Assembly (NCBI GenBank): GCA_013115135.1
Contig: JABANP010000359.1
Location: forward strand, 1-54,672
DNA length: 54,672 bases
Origin: Perkinsus olseni
Taxonomy: Eukaryota; Perkinsozoa; Perkinsida; Perkinsidae
Direction of reading: 5' to 3'
Shown: positions 49,611-54,672 of the stretch, in pieces
Layout: every line of letters begins with the position of its first letter
Numbering within the stretch: position 1 is the stretch's first letter
Program-made: the position numbers and the translations under genes
The notes under the pieces: generated by a model
Database searches by the model: none
What the model saw: only the letters and a program-made list of their open reading frames with translations
Told to the model about the DNA's origin: nothing

Positions 49611-52600
49611 AACGCAAGGCGGCTGTTGGTGTTGAAGTTATACTGCTGACATATTGTGTGAACTTGTGTCAACTACTTTCTTACCGCATCTTGCGCACTT
49701 GCCCTTCTTGTAGGCGCTGAAAGAACAATAGAGAATCTTTGTGAGGTGTAAAAAACCAAAGTCAACATAAGATACTCTTACCGACGATTATCAAGTTCAG
49801 ATTTCACTTAGTATTCGAAGGAAAAACATTACACTTATAAAAATTATTGTATAAAAGGATTTTGTCGGATAAAAAATTTTGACAAAATTTTCGACAAAAT
49901 TTGTAGTCTCGGAAATTCGCCTTCAAGCGGCCTGGCAACGCCACTGAGCTTACCAGTAGTTGCAGTACTTGTTTTGGTTGGTGACGCTATTCTTGCAGGA
50001 TTTGCATCTGATAAGCCGATGCACATAATCCCGCAGAGGTTCGATCCCGGCGACTTACACATGAGTAGACTTATCATGTTTTTTGATCAATTTATTAACT
50101 CCCACATCCTTCCGGTCTGAAAGATACGCTCACAAGTCGACCTCAAGATTCCCTTACCTTTATGAGCTTCTCCCGTCGTGGATCGAAAGACGTCCGGCCA
50201 ACGTGGTGCTGATGACGGCAGCATCGGCAACTGGCCGGTCGTTGACTGCGAGGGGCGGACTGGGCTACGCTGGGGCGTGTGAGGGTGGCTGTAACGACGC
50301 CAAGGTTGATGCACGTCTGAAACAAAATTAAAGATATTTTGAGATATATTCGGAAAATTTACTGACCTTGGCGTGAGATGAGTGCCTGATAAGGACGAAG
50401 TCGATGAGGGTTGGCATATCCGGCAGGCGTATCTTAAATCGATCACGCGATCGATTTCACAGAAAGAGATGTCCTACGAGTAGAAGGCAGTGTTAATCTC
50501 GAAGAACTCTGCAGGGATCTCCGTCGGACGACCTCGGCCGAAGAACTGCGGAGAAATGCTGCCGCCGGGAATCGATCCGGGGACCTCTCGATTACCTGCT
50601 TGAACTGGAAGAAGTCAGAGTTCTGAATATCGTATTTGATGGGGCAGGAAGGCTCATCCTTCTCCCTGCAAATCTTGCAATCTTATGCTCACTTGCATTT
50701 CCTCAGCGCACCTTCCTTCTGCGACAGCGCCCACACGTGGCCAACCGTTTTAGCGTGCTGTGACAGTGAGGCCTCCAAAACCTACGCCGTGCGTGGAGTA
50801 TCTTTTGCTCGAAAGATACGAAAAGGTTAACCTCACTGGAACCGCCAGTTCCTTAAGATTCCATCGAGCTCCTCCATCATTTCGGTCGGAAGTGTCACAT
50901 AACTCACAACGCCTAGAAAGCGCTCAAGTTGACCTGTTTTGTATCCGACGAGGTTGGAGCTAAGATACGCCTACAGTATATCCGTTTCTTGGTCCATAGC
51001 CAGCCATGAAACATACTTCCTCTGACAGAATCACGAGAATGACAAAAATACCACAACCAGAGACCCTCGGTTCGAATCCCACCGGCATATATTTTCACGC
51101 ATTAATTTTTCGCGTTCCGACGAAAAAATTAGGGGAAATTCCCAAAATTTCACGGAATTTTTTTCTGGTTATGAAAAAAATCGCGAAAATTTCCACCTAC
51201 CACTAAAAGGTTTCCCTGTGCCCTTGACGTCCCTCGAGTGTCTTCCTTCACTGCTGATGATGACGAGGAGGATGAGGAGCTCTGCCCAGCAAGAGGTTCC
51301 CGGTTCGACTCCCAGCGAGGGTATTTTTAAACGTACATTTCTTCCAGTGCTCTGAGGGTCTCTTCGTGTTGCTGCAGCGCGCTTGACCTAGAAGGAAGTC
51401 GAATGCCGCAATCCCAACCTGTTTCGTATCTTGCAAGGTCAACCTCCAAGATACTCACCGAAGCTTTGCGCAGCTGACTCCGGCTTCGCTCCGCTGAACA
51501 TTTTCGCTCAATTCTATCCCGCTGTTGTTCAAGCTGATGCCTAAGCACTCCCACGGAATCTTGCAATCTTGCAATTCCCCAACGCACCTAGTCGCGACCA
51601 GACGTCGAAGAGTGGCTTCATTCCATACACGACGACGATCCCCGCCTCCCTGTCTCCTTTCAGAACCTACGAATCTTAGGTTGCAGCATGCAAGATACGA
51701 AATAAGTTGAGGTTACCGTCTTGAGAATAAATCTTTCCCGCATACAAAATTTGTGGCGGCAAAAGAGGAGGTTCTTCGGCGCCAAGACAAGTGACTCGTG
51801 GAAACGTTAACGAGGGGGGATTCATGCTAAAATAGAGAGGCTAAAAGTGACCTATTCCGTATCTTGCATGGATGAACCAAAGATACCAAACCTTTAACCC
51901 GCGAGCTTCGGGGGAAGAGGAATGCAAACAGAAATCGATCGACTTCTCGGGTAGAATGCATATCTTGCACGGATCGACCTAAGATACCCCGACGTATCCT
52001 TTCTATAGAAAAGATGCGACCCAAGCTCAACCTCAAGATACCATCCTGATTAACACAAATCTTTCGATAATAGAAAATGTAACAGCGGAGCGAAGGTGTG
52101 TAGAATTGCAATTTTTCAGCGGTTAAGAATAATTCAGTAAATTTCGTTTTTCGCATCACAACGATGCAGCTTGGACCTCGGCAGCTTCTGGAGCTCTCTG
52201 AAGAACGATTATATGCGGGTAAATAATTCAAAATGAAAATATCACCCCTTTCTATCATTGGCCTCATAGAAGTCATGGGCGGTGTCTCCGTCATCATCCG
52301 CATACACTACAGGGCCGCCGCCAAGACCCTAAAAATGCCACTGGGGGGATTCGATCCGGGGACCTTTCGATTACCTGGATTCCTCCTCGCGCATTGGGCG
52401 AATATAAAATCGCCGGACCTTCTCGTTTAGCACTCCGCGATCCCCGTTCCTTCTGATTCCCGTCACGCGCCACGAAATTACCTCTTTTCCCGCGCGCCAC
52501 GAAATAGGTATATGCGATTCCGAAAGGCACCCACAGTATGTATGATAAAAGATACCCGCACGACCACACAATGAAGGTCGATTCATGCGAAAGACAGGAC

Positions 52601-52632
52601 CAAAAGATCTCCGACTAGCGGAAGGCACTCAC
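49611..52632. other. Region of probable introns and small exons, unresolved
   Basis: I cannot assemble a gene. Donor-like sites carrying the heptamer occur on the minus strand at about 49770-49787 (GTAAGAGTATCTTATGTTGA) and 50150 (GTAAGGGAATCTTGAGGTCG). A coiled-coil-like minus-strand exon may lie at 51475-51587 (LRHQLEQQRDRIERK), ending before GTGAGTATCTT. tRNA T-arm-like segments lie at 50031, 50570, 51066, 51300 and 52343. A 30-bp repeat (ATCTTGCAATCTTGCATTTC and following bases) occurs at 47495, 50670 and 51557. Confidence 0.4.
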
Positions 52633-53038
52633 TAGGAAGATATCTTATCACTCGAGGAATATCAAAGGTCGAAAGATACTCTGCAGGCATGAGCGAGTAT
52701 AAAACCGGAAAGGTCGATAAAAACGCAGACGGAAAATCACCGAGAAATTTTACGTCTGCGAAGGCGACTACGAAAAATACAATGAGGCGTATCTTTGGGT
52801 ATCTTAACAATGAGGTCAAGGCTGGCAAGCACATTATTGCACAATACAGAGGAGGTTGAAGCTGGTAATACACACAGACGAAAGATACCAACGGGAACGT
52901 GAGCCAAACATTCAATCTGGTAGCATATCTTAACCAGAGCCCGGTGACATCTCCGTGCGCGTCACCGATGAGAAGATTCGCAGCGACGGCTGCCGCTGGC
53001 GGAACTAGGCCGAGAACAACGCAGAGGGTGCTGAGGCC
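52633..53038 (-). CDS. Internal exon of a multi-pass membrane protein
   Basis: On the minus strand an acceptor ATTCTCTTCAG is followed by an open, strongly hydrophobic reading frame of about 135 codons. It starts GLSTLCVVLGLVPPAAAVAA, continues NVWLTFPLVSFVCVYY and LIVFFVVAFADVKFLG, and ends ...VIRYLP before GTGAGTGCC, a good donor. At least three membrane segments are apparent. If the donor is ignored, the frame closes at 52583. I recognise no family. It could belong to the same gene as the exon at 54329-54652, which is also hydrophobic and on the same strand, but the exons between them are not resolved. Confidence 0.5.
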
Positions 53039-54328
53039 CTGAAGAGAATTATTTATTATTCATTATGAATTATTGTGAATTTATTGTAAATCATTTATTT
53101 TTCCGGAAAATTATTCCCTAAAAATTATTTCCGGAACAATTTCTTCTGGGAAAACTATTTTCGATGAAGTTATTCCCGGTAAGAATATTTCCGATAAATT
53201 TTTTTTCCGGGAAAAATAATGTTCGGATAATTTTTTCTGCGAAAGAGGCCGAAAGATATTCACACTCACCGCTATGTCGTTCCGGAAATTTCATGGGTCA
53301 ACCTAAGATTCTCTGAGATGATAAAATCTATGTCACGAAATTTTGTGACCTCCGGAAACTTGAAAAACCGCGGAAGGGTGAATTTTTTTTCTCCAAAAAA
53401 TTGTCAGGAAGTTCGAGTAACGCCGGAGGAAAAAGGGAAATCCTAGCGCGCGTAAAAACCTAGGTTCGATCTCGAAAACGAAAATCACCACCGCTGGAAT
53501 CTTCAGCCCAACTAATTTCATGAAACTCACGCGTCAACCTCGGATACTCGTAACCTCGATAATTGCGACCAAAACGAGGAGCATATCAACTGGCGCATTA
53601 CTCGCTCGTCCGAAAGGGAGACTTAGATCTACTGGAAAGTCGAACTACTGGGCGATTTTTTCTCGGTAGAAGCTTCCCTTCTACGTGGTACAACCGCGAC
53701 GTCTCACGGCAAGGAGGGCGCCGCCGACTGTCACGCCAATTCTACGCAATAGCGGTCGTCGAAACTCTTCCGTCGCCAGCTGATTCTAAGTGCTCTGCAT
53801 TACTGTGACTTCTCCGCTACACTGCAGAAGGTGAGTAGCAACAACACGAAATTACCCAAGTATTATCCTCGGTCATTATAAATGAGATCACCAACCCACA
53901 GGAAGATGTAGAAACTAACCTTTGCATTAGATGCCGTGTCCTACACGGTTGCACCGGCAAGTGAGTTTATATACGAAAATTTCGGAAAATTTACGAAAAT
54001 TTCCCTAATCATTTCTTATCAAAAAAATTTATTTGGAGGGCAAGAGAATCAGTAGCACAATCGAGAATAACGTATTTTTTATAGAATTATCATATATTTT
54101 CCTGAATATCTCAGTTCGAACGGGGTCGAGAAATTTTCAGAATTTTTCAGAGTATTCGTCGCTCTGGTCATTGAGCAGAATTTTCGAAAATTCTCGTGGA
54201 AATTTTACGAAAAATACCAAATTTTTCCTTTTCTCCTGCCCCCATTTCCTCCCCTTTATTACCGTCCTTTCCTCAGGGTCCCTATAACCGGTGAATTCCG
54301 TAGTGATCCGATTCCGGTAATTTTTTAC
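53039..54328. other. Introns of the minus-strand membrane-protein gene(s), AT-rich
   Basis: The stretch 53050-53250 repeats TTATTTCCGGAAAAAT-type words. A small minus-strand exon is possible at 53896-53940 (acceptor GTGTAG, then DTASNAKVSFYIFLW, donor GTTGGT), in phase with the exon at 54329-54652. This is tentative. No other gene is seen. Confidence 0.4.
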
Positions 54329-54652
54329 CCCGGCAAAAACGGCCAAGATGACGGTCGAGTACGCCCAGAGGAGATTATCCATCCGAGAGTATCTTCCCCA
54401 GAAAGATGCGACCAATGCAAGCAAGCCACTTGCCAGGACCAAAGATACACCCAGGGACTCTGGGCTAAGATAGGTTAACCCGGGAGTCGCCAGGAGCAAC
54501 TTAAGATGCACCGGCAAGGTTGATAGTACCAAAAAGATACCATAAATTCGGATATCTTTTTGGGAGGTCGGGTCAACCTCTTCTGCCACAGGCATGAGTG
54601 CATCGGTATCTTTCGTAGGTCGCCGGAATAGGAACTTGAGACGCTCTATCAT
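54329..54652 (-). CDS. First exon of a putative multi-pass membrane protein
   Basis: 108 codons from ATG at 54652. The N-terminus is cytosolic-looking and basic (MIERLKFLFRRPTKDTD), then an acidic linker. Three hydrophobic segments follow: about 37-58 (YGIFLVLSTLPVHLKLLL), 68-86 (GVSLVLASGLLALVASFWG) and 92-108 (LLWAYSTVILAVFAG). The exon ends at GGG before GTAAAAAATT, a reasonable donor. Without splicing the frame would run into a charged, AT-rich tail, typical of intron read-through. The rest of the gene lies to the left. Four to six GTATCTT/AAGATAC-type words lie within the coding exon. No family is recognised. Confidence 0.5.
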
Positions 54653-54672
54653 TTGGTAGAAGAAATATCTAA

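Larger units (their letters stand above)
45284..54613. repeat. Interspersed GTATCTT/AAGATAC motif field
   Basis: By eye I count about 38 exact heptamers on the two strands between 45284 and 54613, against roughly one expected by chance. I noticed only about three in the preceding 45 kb. Many continue into AGGTTGA (46024, 48382) or are preceded by TCAACCT on the other strand (52033). They occur in likely introns, spacers and coding exons. Inverted pairs that could form hairpins lie at 46968-47012, 50798-50819, 51426-51454, 51859-51886 and 51961-51986. Confidence 0.8.

Overview
The window looks like nuclear DNA of a perkinsozoan or dinoflagellate-type alveolate, most likely Perkinsus-like. The main reason is a 22-nt match at 5953-5974 (minus strand) to the dinoflagellate/perkinsid trans-spliced leader (SL), whose core reads CGTAGCCATCTTGGCTCAAG. 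Two shorter SL-like copies lie inside retrotransposon LTRs. Other support is short GT-AG introns, eukaryotic retroelement families and small secreted-protein genes. No bacterial operon, rRNA or CRISPR array is visible. The species call is inference.

Layout. Positions 1-1913 hold a truncated, plus-strand copy of an LTR retrotransposon (family A). Positions 1914-5974 (minus) hold a tyrosine-recombinase (DIRS/Ngaro-like) retroelement with an RT/RNase H ORF and a recombinase ORF; its 5' end carries the SL. Positions 5989-12230 (minus) are a complete family A element with 183-186 bp LTRs, a PBS, a PPT and one 1949-aa Gag-Pol ORF. Positions 12885-21531 (plus) are a second LTR element (family B) with identical 301-bp LTRs and a perfect 5-bp target duplication. 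An inverted copy of its own gag/RT junction is inserted into family B, splitting Gag from Pol.

From about 22 to 44 kb lies an accessory region. It holds a three-exon secreted-protein gene (24440-25330), a family of small secreted 3-cysteine proteins (four intact copies, three fragments), a LINE RNase H relic and a 3.6-kb tandem duplication. It also holds an unusual population of perfect palindromes whose two arms are separated by exactly one nucleotide. Several are present in only one copy of the tandem duplication, so they are recent gains or precise losses.

From about 45 kb to the end the character changes. There are AT-rich intron-like stretches, an endonuclease/exonuclease/phosphatase-family gene (48479-49300), exons of one or more minus-strand membrane-protein genes, tRNA-like relics and a 21-bp minisatellite. 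A heptamer GTATCTT (or its complement AAGATAC) occurs roughly 38 times in 9.4 kb, where about one is expected. It is often followed by AGGTTGA and sometimes sits just inside candidate splice donors.

The three strongest leads for undescribed biology are: the single-nucleotide-spacer palindromes (zig-zag template switching or a hairpin-type process); the capture of the spliced leader by retroelements, including inside LTRs; and the localized GTATCTT/AGGTTGA motif, which may mark introner-like elements.
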